Origin: Elmis aenea
Lineage: Eukaryota; Arthropoda; Insecta; Coleoptera; Elmidae
NCBI GenBank assembly: GCA_947652605.1
Contig: OX393577.1
Coordinates: 61,342,108 to 61,406,107 of the forward strand
Direction: 5' to 3'
DNA length: 64,000 bases
Each line of letters opens with the position of its first letter. The stretch's first letter is position 1. A program made the position numbers and the translations under genes. The notes below the pieces were generated by a model that did not search any database, was not told where the DNA came from, and worked only from the letters and a program-made list of their open reading frames with translations. Of this stretch, positions 32,282 to 42,800 are shown piece after piece.

Positions 32282-32329
32282 TTAGTGTTTTAACACTTGT
32301 TTTCCCTGCACCTCAACTGGGCAACCCTA

Positions 32330-32990
32330 GATCCTTTTATTAGACCACGAATTTGTGACACCCTTTATGCAAAAACCCAAATTGAGGAAAGCTCCCCATC
32401 GACCACACCACAATAAAAGCGTTAAGCCCAAGCTGTCGTGTAAATTCATAACAAAAATAAAAACAAAAGGTTGAACAACGGTTTCAGATAAAGTACAAAT
32501 CAATGAAAGCATGTACACTTCAACACAGTAACTTACATTAAAAGGTCTCGGCACGCACAGCGCCGTTTCAAGATCAATTCGCGTTATACTGCTCTACTGT
32601 GCACGACACGTAACGACGAGACAAAAAATTGTATTTAGTGAGGGTTTAACGCGGCAGTAATTCAAATTATACGGCAACGACACGTAACAGACACGCACTG
32701 GCGACGACACGGTAGTCTGACAGTGCGTGCCTGAAAGTGTAAATCAAAAGACACTCGCGTTACGCGTCGATGCGTTGTTGTTTTCATTATTTTGCCCATT
32801 CTTCACCGCTTGCCAGTGGACAATGAAATATTTGCAGAAGCTGTTAAAAGCACTAATAGCTAAAGAAAGAGAAAACAACGCTTTAATTTAGGCAAAAACA
32901 GTACCAAAAATTGTCGTGACGTGACCGCTATGTCTCGTAACGCGAACACAATTTAACACAGTATGCAGCTTTTTTATTATTTACCAAACG
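32330..32990. other. CpG-rich block with recurring CGTGACG/ACGACACGTAAC motifs
   Basis: From about 32540 the sequence is unusually CpG-rich for this window. ACGACACGTAAC-type words recur (32600, 32670, 32700) and a TTGTCGTGACG block at 32911 is repeated, diverged, at 33706 and 33853. A minus-strand frame at 32327-32554 has no recognisable family. No gene could be assigned. Confidence 0.35.
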
Positions 32991-32994
32991 TTAA

Positions 32995-33117
32995 AGGTCT
33001 ACCCACACCAGCGCGATCTCGACGCGGTCACGATAATAAGTAACCTTGGTTACCAATTATCGTGACCGCGCCCGCGCCCGCGAGCGCGTCGAGATCGCGC
33101 CGGTGTGTGTGGACCTA
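32995..33117. repeat. Palindromic hairpin element, 123 bp
   Basis: AGGTCTACCCACACCAGCGC ... GTGTGTGGACCT: arms of about 50 bp, including GCGATCTCGACGCG and GGTCACGATAAT, are inverted around TAAGTAACCTTGGTTACCAA (itself containing GGTTACC/GGTAACC-type symmetry). The right arm carries an extra CCCGCGCCCGCGAGC. Probably a small MITE; no duplication found. Confidence 0.75.
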
Positions 33118-33533
33118 GTATATTACATAACAATAGTTAGGTATTCCACTCGTGGAAAGACGCACTCGCCGCTACGCGGCTCTGTGCGCAACTTTTCCAT
33201 TCGTGCGTAATTACTTTACAACTCGTGTTATGTAACATACTTTTTCTACGATCACATAATACCTACGATTTTAACGGTTTTTTGGCTAAAATTCGCATGT
33301 AATTACGTTTTGTCAATTTTGACGTAAGTCTACTTTGACATTTCTAGACAAGTGTGCGTTTTGCTTACTGTGCGTTAGGAATCGCTTACTAGCATGCAGG
33401 AAGTGTTTGACGTGAGCCTACCTTGATCATTTCTTAAAAAAAAAACTGCTTTTTGCTTACCGTGCGTAAGGACCCACTTACTATGCATGCAGGCTGTACG
33501 GTAAAACTAATTGACGTTAGTGGTCGTAGAAAA
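33118..33533 (-). repeat. Repeat family A, copy 3
   Basis: Inverted relative to copies 1 and 2: it reads TATATTACATAACAATAG at the left, then CTACGATCACATAATACC, GACATTTCTAGACAAGTGTG, CATGCAGGAAGTGTTTGACG, CATGCATGCAGGCTGTACGG and ends GTGGTCGTAGAAAAAG at 33533. A CpG-rich insert with GCCGCTACGCGGC (33168-33200) forms a small hairpin that copies 1 and 2 lack. Confidence 0.78.
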
Positions 33534-33953
33534 AGAAAATTAAAGACGTATTTAATTCCCTTCTACTTATTTATTAACTGTTTTACACAAGATTTTGACG
33601 TGACGTTGCTTCCACGTGCCATGAGAAGCCCAGATTGTTGCGCATGTCCTTTATTCGTCGGATTTTACAACAATATACTTGTTTAGTGTGATTTCCTTAA
33701 TAATTTGTCGTGACGTTTTCGCTACGTGTCGTTTTTGTTATGTGACGTAAGCTGAAAAAGACTTTGCACTGTTGAAAAATTTGCGTCGATTTTTGTGTGT
33801 TTGACATAAATATCTTTACGTGCAATGCCTTTTTGCTTGTCCTACGCCAATTTATCGTGACGTCACCTACACGTGACGTTAAAGCGTAACGCAATACATA
33901 CAATACACGCTTAAAACTATAAATTATAAGCAGCTTATGTCCCTTATCGTACT
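33534..33953. other. CpG-containing spacer with a perfect CRE (TGACGTCA)
   Basis: TGACGTCA at 33858-33865 is a perfect cAMP-response/ATF site, near a second CGTGACGT (about 33871-33880). Further GTGACGT words occur at 33599 and 33742. No coding sequence seen. Function is inference. Confidence 0.35.
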
Positions 33954-33959
33954 TTTATT
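33954..33959 (-). terminator. Candidate poly(A) signal AATAAA
   Basis: AATAAA on the minus strand, 86 bp past the stop of the minus-strand frame ending at 34045. The spacing fits a short 3' UTR. Such hexamers are common in AT-rich DNA, so this is only supportive. Confidence 0.3.
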
Positions 33960-34044
33960 GAGAATTAAACTTAACTGGTAATATAATTAATCTTTGTAAG
34001 TAGTTGTGACACAATCTACATCGTCTTATGTTCAAGAGTCTTCA

Positions 34045-34434
34045 TTACGGCCTCTGGAGTGTACCGCCGAGCATCAAAGGATTGCGTCTTGGTGATTCGG
34101 GAAAATCATAAACAATTTCGAGTGTGTAAGTTAATCTTTGATGTTTAATGTCTCGTTCTGGTTGCCCCAAAGAGGCGGCACGAAATTCGGAACTCGGGGA
34201 CTGGTAGCTGCGTTGTAGTAAGTGATTTTGGGATTTAACTTGTAATTTGTGCTTAGTTACGGCGAATTTAAAGAGCTTTCTATAACGCGGGCGTATTTTA
34301 TCGCTAGACGAGGATTGGGACTGAACGTTGGAAATAGAGCGATTTTGTTCGGTTTGGATACATTGTCGGTTTGAACGACTTCTTCGTATGCCGTAGAGAA
34401 CGGAGCATACGCGTCGACGACGAATTCTCACTGT
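34045..34434 (-). CDS. Coding-like exon of an unrecognised gene or pseudogene
   Basis: Minus strand. One frame (34431-34045) is open for 128 codons and ends TLEIVYDFPESPRRNP then LMLGGTLQRP before the stop. A second frame over the same DNA looks more protein-like: EFVVDAYAPFSTAYEEVVQT, then KIALFPTFSPNPRLAIKYAR, with one TAA near 34260, then VPNFVPPLWGNQNE. So either the first frame is real and Arg/Ser-rich, or the second is a decayed ORF. CCACAG (34436-34431) could be a splice acceptor, and AATAAA follows 86 bp downstream. The local GC is well above the surroundings. I know no matching family. Confidence 0.3.
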   Translation of the reverse strand, partial: TVRIRRRRVCSVLYGIRRSRSNRQCIQTEQNRSISNVQSQSSSSDKIRPRYRKLFKFAVTKHKLQVKSQNHLLQRSYQSPSSEFRAASLGQPERDIKHQRLTYTLEIVYDFPESPRRNPLMLGGTLQRP

Positions 34435-34442
34435 GGATTCAA

Positions 34443-35105
34443 CTATTAATAATAGTATATTTTACAACAAGAGATTAAAGACCAGTCTTTTTCGTGAGGT
34501 GAGATTTGTTCACGAGCGGCAATGCGGCGACGAGTGAGCATATCTCACGAACAAACAAAAAAACTGATTTCATCTCGAGTCGTAAATGCAATTTTTTTCT
34601 ACGAAACTAAAATTATATTATAGAACGAACGTTAATGTAAACGAACCAAATGACAATTATTATGTATTAGTATATTACAGAACAAGAGTTGTAAGAAGCA
34701 TATTACGCACGAGTGAAAAAGTCGCGCACGGAGCCGCGTAGCAGCGAGTGCGTATTTCTACGAGTGCGTAATTGCTTTATAACTCGTGTTATGTAGCTTA
34801 CTTTTTCTACGATCACGATCTAACCTGCAAACGAAATGTATTTAATATTAATTTTTGTACCATTCTTAAGCTTTGATATAAAATGCTACATTAAAATTAA
34901 ATTATTTGATTAGAATATTAACGCAGTTTTAATAAATTATGAGTTTTAGCTTAAAAAAAATCGCAAATTTTACAATTTGATATTGACATTGACAAGTGGC
35001 GAAAATATTTTCGCCACTAGAGACGAAAGTAAAACTTTCAAGTAGAGTAGGCAGAGAGAAAATGACAACTTTCATATACATAAGCAGAAAAATCTTTTTT
35101 TTTCA
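34443..35105 (+). repeat. Repeat family B, copy 1, with a nested fragment
   Basis: Starts AGTATATTTTACAACAAGAG and contains GTGAGGTGAGATTT, AACTGATTTCATCTCGAGT, ATGACAATTATTATGTAT, ACCTGCAAACGAAATGTATT and GACGAAAGTAAAACTTTCA, in the same order as the copy at 51285-51815. A 138-bp hairpin piece of family A (34676-34815) sits where copy 2 has unrelated sequence. A perfect 24-bp palindrome with core GTGGCGAAAATATTTTCGCC lies at 34995-35018. Confidence 0.8.
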
Positions 35106-35680
35106 GTGCTAGCGATGCTATCGTGAAAAAATGTATAACACGTTTCCATAATTAGCGTAAATTCAGAGAAAAAGTTCAGATTACGTGTTGCAATTAAGAT
35201 ATTACCTGAAATTCTATTGAAACATACGATGTTGCATGTAAGTTAAATTACATAAAACTGAAATGCGTTGAAAAAGCCGTACAAAAATGGCATAAACATA
35301 GTTCAAGTAAAAGCGCGCGTTATCTAGATCTGCATGAATTTTATTTGCAACAAACAAGAACGATCAGAATAAACGCAGCAAGCGATGGTAGCTGCCGTTA
35401 CGTATTTTGCACCGAGAATGTAACGCGGTAAATTATGTAACAGCCAAGATCAATGAGTATACGGCTTAAGTTATTCATAACAAAACCAACCCTCTTGTCT
35501 TAAAACAGAGTACGCAATGCATCAAAGTAATAGGTGAATGTATCGGATTTTCCTCGCATTAGCGTCAAAGTATGTTCAGAAAATTGTTTTGACACGTAAT
35601 TTCATATCAACGGCATCTTGATTGTAACTTGTAGTTGCTGACATTTAAAATGAACGACTTTAAAACAGTTTTTATAACTG
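35106..35680. other. Spacer, nothing recognised
   Basis: Mixed-composition DNA without an ORF or repeat partner found here. Confidence 0.3.
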
Positions 35681-36116
35681 AAAATTTCCTTCACCTGTCA
35701 AATTTGCGTTTTCAACCAATCACTAATCTTAAATCTTCCAAAGACTACCAATAGGAGCATTATTACAGGGTAATAATTTTACATTCCCCTGTCAGACGTT
35801 GATCCTCCTGTCAAATTTGCGTTTTCGACCAATAACAAACTTAGATTTCCTAGAAACGACCAATAAACATAATCATACACTGATAATATCCTTTTCGCAA
35901 TTAACAGATTTTCATGCGTTGATTGGTCGATTCTAAGTTTGTGATTCGTCGAAAATATAAATTTGGAGAGGCAATTAAAATATTTTGGTCTTGATAATCT
36001 TTTGACGAATTTCAGCGACCAGTAGCGTTACGTTAATATGGATTAAACCACACCCCTGACGCACCACTCATTCAGTACTTGTAAAATTTGACAGGTAAGT
36101 TAGGTGAAGGAATTTT
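35681..36116 (+). mobile_element. MITE family C, copy 1
   Basis: Ends AAAATTTCCTTCACCTGTCA and, inverted, AAAATTCCTTCACCTAACTT. The interior contains several GACCAATAA/TTGGTCG motifs in both orientations, so the element folds on itself. A full copy in the opposite orientation is at 55110-55584, with matching blocks such as ACCAATAGGAGCATTATTAC, CCTGTCAAATTTGCGTTTTC and CACACCCCTGACGCA. No ORF. Confidence 0.88.
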
Positions 36117-36126
36117 TCTGACAAAA

Positions 36127-36298
36127 TGTAACTCGTGCATTGCAAATAATCTATAATTTTTGACAAATCTTCACTCATGCAAGTTGAATCAGAAAAAATC
36201 ACTCGTGCACTTCGTGTACTCGTGTTCTTTTTTCAGCTCAACTTGCATTCGGGCATATTTTCCTCAAATTATCGATAATTTTTAATGCACTAGTTATG
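36127..36298. repeat. Small foldback element
   Basis: GTAACTCGTGCATTGCAAAT at the left pairs with ATAACTAGTGCATTAAAAAT read inverted from the right. Inner matches are TCATGCAAGTTGA against inverted AATGCAAGTTGA, and CACGAGT...ACTCGTG at the centre. About 170 bp. Confidence 0.7.
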
Positions 36299-37160
36299 TT
36301 ACTACTGAATATTTCCCTCAATAAAATTGTCCAACAGAATAACTGAATTTTTTTAAACTTTAGCCACTAGAAGCTGGCCAAAATCCCTATGGAAATTCTA
36401 CTTTCGTTTTGTCACCTATAAAAAGTCACGGCATCTATACAAATACCTTACGTCTCATATGACATAGGTACATAATTTTTTAATTATAATTGCAATGTGT
36501 TGTATCGTCACTAGACAGTTTATTCTGGAAATAGTCTGCTCAAATTATCATGTGCTTATAACGTGGCCTAATTTTTTAAATTAAAGTTCTAAAGATTTGT
36601 TGGTTGTGTGTAGCGTTATGGAAAATAAACGGTCAGGGAATTCTTGACTAGCAACTATTTTTAATGGAGGGGCTTCTGGGAGTTGAAAATTTTTATTTTT
36701 AAGTTTCATTAACCAACGCCAAATTCATGTTCAGCGACTTTAAAAAACTGTCGATTCTTATTGTCCAGGGAATATAGTTCAATTATCTGGACAGCAGTTT
36801 TAAAACACGTAACTCAAAAATTGCGTCTCTCCCAGTTCATACTACGCAGGGTTAATTAAAAGTACCATAATCAGTAGAGACGCAATTTCTTGTCAGACAG
36901 TGTAAAAAAAGGTCTGCAATGATCTGTAATTAATTACAAATTATTTACAATCAACTGCCAAAATATGGTATTCTACTTGTATAACTCCGTCAGTCATAAT
37001 AAAATGCTCAAATCATTAAACCACTTAAAGAATTTGGATGTTTTAAATTGTGCCACGGTCGTCTGTGATTGATATCACAAGAAAACAAAAACTGAAGAGA
37101 TCGTAGGCTAACAAAAGTATAAAAAAAGATTTTAAATTATAGTAAAATGCAGTCATTTTT
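36299..37160. other. Spacer, nothing recognised
   Basis: AT-rich, no ORF. TTGCGTCTC and GAGACGCAA blocks at 36821 and 36877 form a loose inverted pair. Confidence 0.3.
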
Positions 37161-37166
37161 AACCTA

Positions 37167-37910
37167 GATTACTAAATAAGCAAGTTATAATGAAAAAATA
37201 ATGTTTAATATTTAACTATCTTAACCAAATCGTGTTCGGTTAGCAATTTAATAGAATTTGAAAAGCATTAGGTACGAGCGCGGAGCGCGAGTAGTAAGAA
37301 TATCGATTTATTCCAATTTGAAAAGCAATAACGAGTGTTGTAGATAGAAATTTGAGCCGATCGATTAATCGCCTCCGAAAAAAGTGACCCGTCTGGCTGT
37401 AACCGATATATCTCGGGAACGAGACTAGTTAGAAACATGGGACTTACACCAAACGAAAGGTAATTCTTAGTGCAAAAATATTTTTACGCTTAGAGATTAT
37501 TCATCGCACAATGATCTAACGGACCAACGGATCCTTGCTCGTACCCCGTTGGGTACGAGCGCGCAGCGCAAGTTACTAATAGTTAGTATGACTATCGATT
37601 TATTCGATTTTGAAAAGCAACCACGGATGTTGAAGATACAAATTGGAGCTAATAGATTGATCACCTTCAAAGATGACCCGCTTAGTTATAATCGATATAT
37701 CTTGGAAAGGAAGCCACTTTGAGACATGGCACTTGCACCAAACGGAAGGTAATTTTTTGAGCAAAGAAAATTCTACGCGTAAGGCGAGGTCTAATGGTGA
37801 AGAAGTCCCGACGGAGCTACGGAATCGCTAGTTTACTAAATAAGCAAGTTTTATGAAAAAATAAGCTTTGTTTAATATTTAACTATCTTAACCAAATTGT
37901 GTAAAATAAG
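37167..37910. repeat. Two-unit tandem repeat (about 280 bp) inside direct repeats
   Basis: Unit 1 (about 37270-37552) and unit 2 (about 37553-37835) both start GGTACGAGCGCG(G/C)AGCGC and share ATCGATTTATTC, TTTGAAAAGCAA, ATAATCGATATATCT-like and CACCAAACG(A/G)AAGGTAATT blocks; divergence is visible throughout. Outside the pair, about 65-bp direct copies (37167-37230 and 37838-37905) share TTACTAAATAAGCAAGTT and TTTAATATTTAACTATCTTA. So the array is flanked by a long direct repeat. Confidence 0.82.
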
Positions 37911-39260
37911 TTTTAAAAGTTTTGAAAATTTTGTCGAACTTAATTTTTACCTACATTTTGGAGCCTTTTATGACCACCCTGTGTAAATATAATCATACGA
38001 ATTTGTTAAATATGTTACACATGACGCTAGCAACGAATATTACGATGTAAAAGGGTTGAGTAAGCAGAGAAATATTTATTTTCAATTAACGTCATGTTTT
38101 GTTAGACTTTCTACATACAGCACACTACAAGCAATTCCATTATCTTTAGTATTATTAATGTAAATATAAACTAAACCATAAAAATAACAACTTTTTATAA
38201 AATGTAGTATTGACAAACAAAAACAAGCACTTTAATTTAAATTAACTTTAAACCGTTTACAATAGTATGCTAGATGATATACTTAAAAACAGCGCACTGC
38301 AGGATTCGATTGTCTTCTTTTTTTCTATTTATTATAAAAAAGTGGTTGCCACTCTACTTTAATAGCGTCTCGATACTAAAATGGGTCTAAAACAACAGGG
38401 GAGCGACTCAGGAGACTATGGCTGTGCATATACTTCGCTGTTTTTCCGGTATAGTCCGGACGATCAATGCATACGTAGCTTGCCTCGGTGACGAGTCCGG
38501 GACTCCAGGAAAAACAAAAGAGAAGCGAAAAATAATAACGTTATTTAAATCACAGCAGAAACGCCCTTTCCCAAGCTTAACAGAAAATGAAGCGTGCATC
38601 GATACAAAACGTTTAATAGAAAACAGATCTATGGTTTCCGCACTTGAATGGAAATGAAAAATTCTTGGAAATATTAAACAGCGTTGGAATGTAAATAGAA
38701 TAGGAAACAATAAAATGTGGATGGCTGGTTGAAACAAAAGCGTCCCGTTGCATGAAAGCGGCTAATAACAGAAGCTGTTGTTTAATAAAAGACTGCAGTG
38801 AAAAAAACTACTAAATCGTTCGAGATAATCCGCGCGATGGGATGAAAGCAAAAAAGTAAAATGCCAGTATATTTGCCTATTGACAACATATACATCACTG
38901 GTCAACGTGAATGGATGGGAATTTTGTAGTTTTTGTTAAAACAGGATTTATTAGGCGCTTTCTGTTGGTTAATGTAGTGTGCTATGGATTTCCAGCGTAT
39001 GGCAGGGAAGCATGAACATCGTTTGTTTTAACTCGATGGTACAAATTAAATAGAATTAAGCCAAAGAATATGATAAAAATATAGTTTCAAACCCAAAGGA
39101 AAATGAAAAATTGTTAATAAGTGATTTATTCTGTATACAAGCTGTGACAACTATGGGGGAATATCCTTACTAAATGCAGGTTATAAAATAATGACACTAC
39201 TAATACTGGAAAGTCTAAAAGAATACACGAACACAGAAAAAAAATAATTGCGTGAAAAAT
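37911..39260. other. Spacer; GC-richer block at 38400-38760
   Basis: Frames of 79 codons (+, 38418-38657) and 109 codons (-, 38408-38737) lie over the same GC-richer DNA. Neither has a recognisable motif, so I call no gene. The rest is AT-rich with nothing noted. Confidence 0.3.
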
Positions 39261-39289
39261 AGTGATGAAAATTTATTGGGCGATAAAAA

Positions 39290-39595
39290 TAGATGAGGAA
39301 TACATTATCTTAACAAATAATGAAATTAAAACAATACCAAAAGAGGAATGTACTAAAAGCTGCAGGAATTCGATGGTATGGACATATAAGTCAAAGAGCG
39401 GGAAAGTCTATACTAAAAAGGATCTCAAAATGGAAATCACAAAAGACAAGATCGAGAGGAAGACCAAAAATAAGATGGGAAGACAAAGTGATAGCTGATA
39501 TAGGAAAAATGGGATTTACAGGATGGAGAAAGAAAATGCTTGATAGGAAAACATGGAAGCAAAGACAAACAACAACATATAGGAAGTGAAAGAAC
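39290..39595 (+). pseudogene. LINE C-terminal fragment
   Basis: Plus strand, frame at 39350-39589: KAAGIRWYGHISQRAGKSIL, then SRGRPKIRWEDKVIADIGKM and GWRKKMLDRKTWKQ. WYGH, RGRPxxRWxD and DRxxWK are the conserved C-terminal series of insect endonuclease/reverse-transcriptase LINEs. The preceding polymerase is missing, and a frameshift lies near 39345. Confidence 0.78.
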
Positions 39596-39599
39596 AGAA

Positions 39600-41028
39600 A
39601 AAAAACAACGAAAAAGCGAATTAAGACAATGAATTGTTGAAAAAAGTTTTTATAAAGAAGTTTACAGTTATAAATTTTTACAAGTTCTAAGTTCTAACAA
39701 ACGAATGCTCTAAATTGGTCCTGTTATGTAAATTATAATTCGAAAAAATAAACTTTGCTATCAGTTACGTATTCTAGAGTATTTTTGTTAATGTTGTTTA
39801 TGGAAATAATAAAAAACAACATTAGTTTTCAATATTTAACGTTACTGATACTTTAAGTACATAACACGTCTCTCGACAATATTTTTGATGTTGAACGAAT
39901 ATTTGTCTTGAGACGGTTGCCTTTTTAAAACAGTGTACGAATGTTGTGAAGCCTTTGGGAATATAAAGCTATGACATATGCACAAATAGAACTTCTGGGA
40001 AATGGAAAATTTTACCCCAAAGAGTATAAAACTAGCGATGCTAAACAAATTTAAAGTGAAAACTGCACTATTGAAAATAAAGTGATCCTTATAGCAGCAC
40101 AGCGATAGATAGTAACGCTTTTAAAACATTAAATTTGGATCACAGCACACTGTACGGTATTAAATACAAATGTTACATGAAAGGCTTTGTTCTAAGAGTT
40201 ATAAATTGATAATTTCCTGTTATTTGCCTGGTAATTCTGAGACAGTTGACTACAGAATATGGAAGCAGACGAAGAGAGAACTTGGGCAACTAGATTTCTG
40301 CTTTGGGTTAATTTACGAGGTAAAATTATTTGACACAAGATACGGAAGTCTGTTGGGATGACTTTGGATGTCTTATAGTTTTGGTTATGACTGCAACATG
40401 CGTACAGCAAATCCCTGAGTGTGTCGGCTATACATTAAACAAAATTATATCCAGCGAGGGAGCCAAGAAACAAAGTCGCGGATAAGTACTCGGCAATTAA
40501 TTTGAAAGACATTTTAAAGTAATTAGGTATATTTATAATGCATTTGCATTTTAGTAATTTGTTACTTGCGGGTTGCTTAGTAGTTTAGAGGGGTTTTACG
40601 CTTTGTCAAGTAATTTATTAAGGAGAATGGCATAATTAGGATTACTAGTGGCGCTATCTCACTGACACACATACAGCAGTTATTTATTTGGCAACCACTT
40701 GTTATATAAGTCCAATTAGACACTACAAACGAAATTTAATTTAGTTCTGGCGAATGAACTGTAGCAGAATTGAAATTTTAGCCTAAGGATTCACCTTTAA
40801 TGTTGTAATTAACACTAGGATACTTGGCATTGCGATAATTTAATTAGTCTGGGAGTAAACAAGGCATGCAAAAAATTCACATTGAAGTAGGTTTGTGAAT
40901 TAAAAAAAAAAAAATTGCGTTATTGCCAGACTTTTTGTCAAGAAGTTAAGGAAAAATAACCAAGGCAAATGGGGCCGTAAAAAATTGAAACATGTATAAA
41001 TTAAAATTTAAAAGCGATATTTTAACGC
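39600..41028. other. Spacer, nothing recognised
   Basis: Short frames on both strands around 40170-40410 overlap and lack motifs. The 40480-40880 stretch has clustered TAATT/AATTA words but no other sign of function. Confidence 0.3.
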
Positions 41029-41031
41029 ACT

Positions 41032-41640
41032 AGTACATATGGGGCAGAAATTAGTTAAATCAGTCAATAGACGAAATAAAAAAATCAGAGCAATGGAAAT
41101 GGATTCCTGGCGCCGATGCTGTGGTTGTACAAGAATATACCATGTAAGAAACATTAGGTGTAATGTGTGTGTTTCGCCCGCGCGGCTGACTGCTATAGGG
41201 AGTTTGGACCCCTCTTCGGCCGTTAGAGGTGCAAGGATAGTGGGTAAGGATATGGATAGTCAAGAATAGGCAAGGATAGGTAGTACTGCCACAGCATTTG
41301 CCTGTAGTGGAAACCATCTGAAACCTCTACAATGATAGTCGGCTCTGGGATTCGAAACCATGACCTCCCGATTGCAAGTTAGTTTGTAAACAGAACCAGC
41401 TACCGAGCTCGGTGTGAGAAACATAGATATACGAGATGAAATGGGTTTAGATATTGATAGATACAATACAACAGAAGTTAAAGAGACTACGAAGATATGA
41501 GCACCACCAACGGATGACGGAGAACGATGGTCTAAAAATAAATGTAATAGGGTGCCGCTAAATAGAAGGAGAACAGACTGGCCAAAAAAGGGTTGGAAGA
41601 ATGAAGTGCAAGAAGCAATGTCTGAATGATGATGACTGAC
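41032..41640 (+). pseudogene. LINE C-terminal fragment, split by a SINE
   Basis: Plus strand. Before the SINE the frame gives KIRAMEMDSWRRCCG (about 41083-41128) and YHVRNI (41137-41154). After it, the same ORF resumes VRNIDIRDEMGLDIDRY (41413-41463), then a decayed tail with RRRTDWPKKGWKNEVQEA (about 41566-41620). AMEMDxxRR and (V)RNxxIRxEM are the usual post-polymerase blocks. Stops and shifts show it is dead. Confidence 0.75.
41155..41413 (-). mobile_element. tRNA-derived SINE, copy 2
   Basis: On the minus strand it starts ACCGAGCTCGGTAGCTGGTT and has a B box GGTTTCGAATCCC, then ATCATTGTAGAGGTTTCAGA and CAGGCAAATGCTGTGGCAGT, the same order as copy 1. The duplication GTAAGAAACAT (41144-41154) / GTGAGAAACAT (41414-41424) has one mismatch. 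Unlike copy 1 it has no clear A tail. Confidence 0.87.
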
Positions 41641-42340
41641 GAGACAAAATACAGTGAAAACTAAGATTCGAGACCCAACTCGACTGTAATGTGGATGGAT
41701 AAAACTGATTTAAAATATTAACGATTCTCCCAATAATGAAGTTTTTGTTAAAATATTATTTGGAATTTTAACTAAAAACTAATGCATTATAGATGGCTCA
41801 CCTTATTCAAACCCTCCGAAGTGATTGTTCCATGTTTTGGTGGTCAAAATATTGCTAGAGATATTCACTTCGACATGGAAGTCGGTAATAAATCATAGAG
41901 GGTGAATAAATCACAATAATATGTTATAATCCGAGCAAACATGTTGTTAACATAATACGCGGATCGATGGATACGTATTCAGTAGTTGCATGTTTTTTGC
42001 AATTACAATTTATGTTTTCAACGACTTGACCCGCTTATGCTGAAATATTCGCCGTTCGCCAACTACGAATTACGGTAAATGTTATAAAAAGAAAACATGT
42101 GTTAAGTTGTAACAATGGGTTAAGAACTCTATTAAGTAATAAAATATTCAAAATGTTGTGTAATGGATTACATATAACTTATATTAAAACTGCAAACCCT
42201 GTTTTCAAAGCAAAAACAATTGATTTAAGTCAAGTAAGTTTCTATTATAACAGAAGAAATTAAACATATGCAAAGGAGAATAGACAAACTTCGAGAAAAT
42301 GCGAAGAGAAAAGGTCTGGAGTTAAGTTTCTATTAGAATT
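41641..42340. other. Spacer, nothing recognised
   Basis: No ORF or repeat partner noted. Confidence 0.3.
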
Positions 42341-42344
42341 TACT

Positions 42345-42800
42345 TCTTTATTTTTTTAGTCTGATCTTATACCATCGCTGTGGAGGTATATTTTACTAGC
42401 TCTTGATTATCCCTCTTTATATTTTTAATCGTTAGATGACTATAGTGCCTCTCTTCAGCTGAATACTCTTTCTCCTAGTCTCTTCCCCACTTCTCTTTCC
42501 CATTTTGTTCCAAGCCTTCATCTACCTTTTACCTTCAATCTTCATTTGCCAGTTGCCACCTATTTTCGCTTACTTACTTTTTGGCATGCGTAATAGATGT
42601 TCCAGCAAGCTTAATTGGTTTGTCTTCACCCTTTATATCATACACTACTAGGTTCTTCCTAATTGCATAATTGCTGATCTTATTAATTAGTATACGGTCC
42701 TCTTTTTTAAAAAATCATCTGAGTGTGTATTTTTTAATTTTGCTTTCTTCCTAGGGCACAAGTTTCTGAACTTTCAGTATTACATACCCTTGTCAGTTGC
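42345..42800 (-). pseudogene. LINE C-terminal fragment, heavily decayed
   Basis: Minus-strand translation yields scraps in the right order: a FRNLCP block near 42775, then NQLSLLEHLLRMPKSK near 42615-42570 (expected W.GH..RMP), then a basic GEETRRK tail near 42480. Many stops. It parallels the copy at 3500-4010. Confidence 0.55.

Larger units (their letters stand above)
28390..32329. mobile_element. hAT MITE (about 335 bp) split by the Tc5-like element
   Basis: Outer ends are CAGGGTTGCCAACCGTCC at 28390 and, inverted from 32329, TAGGGTTGCCCAGTTGAGG. CAGGGTTGCC ends are typical of hAT MITEs. The flanking 8-mers GATTCCTA and GATCCTTT match at five of eight bases, a decayed duplication at best. 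Its own sequence is only 28390-28676 and 32282-32329; all else is the later insertion. Confidence 0.6.

Noticed and set aside
34443..35105. Simple insertion of the family A fragment into repeat B
   Set aside because: The second copy of repeat B has different sequence at that point rather than an empty site, so the event was not a clean insertion.
38408..38737. Overlapping 109-codon (-) and 79-codon (+) frames as genes
   Set aside because: They shadow each other and neither has a recognisable motif.
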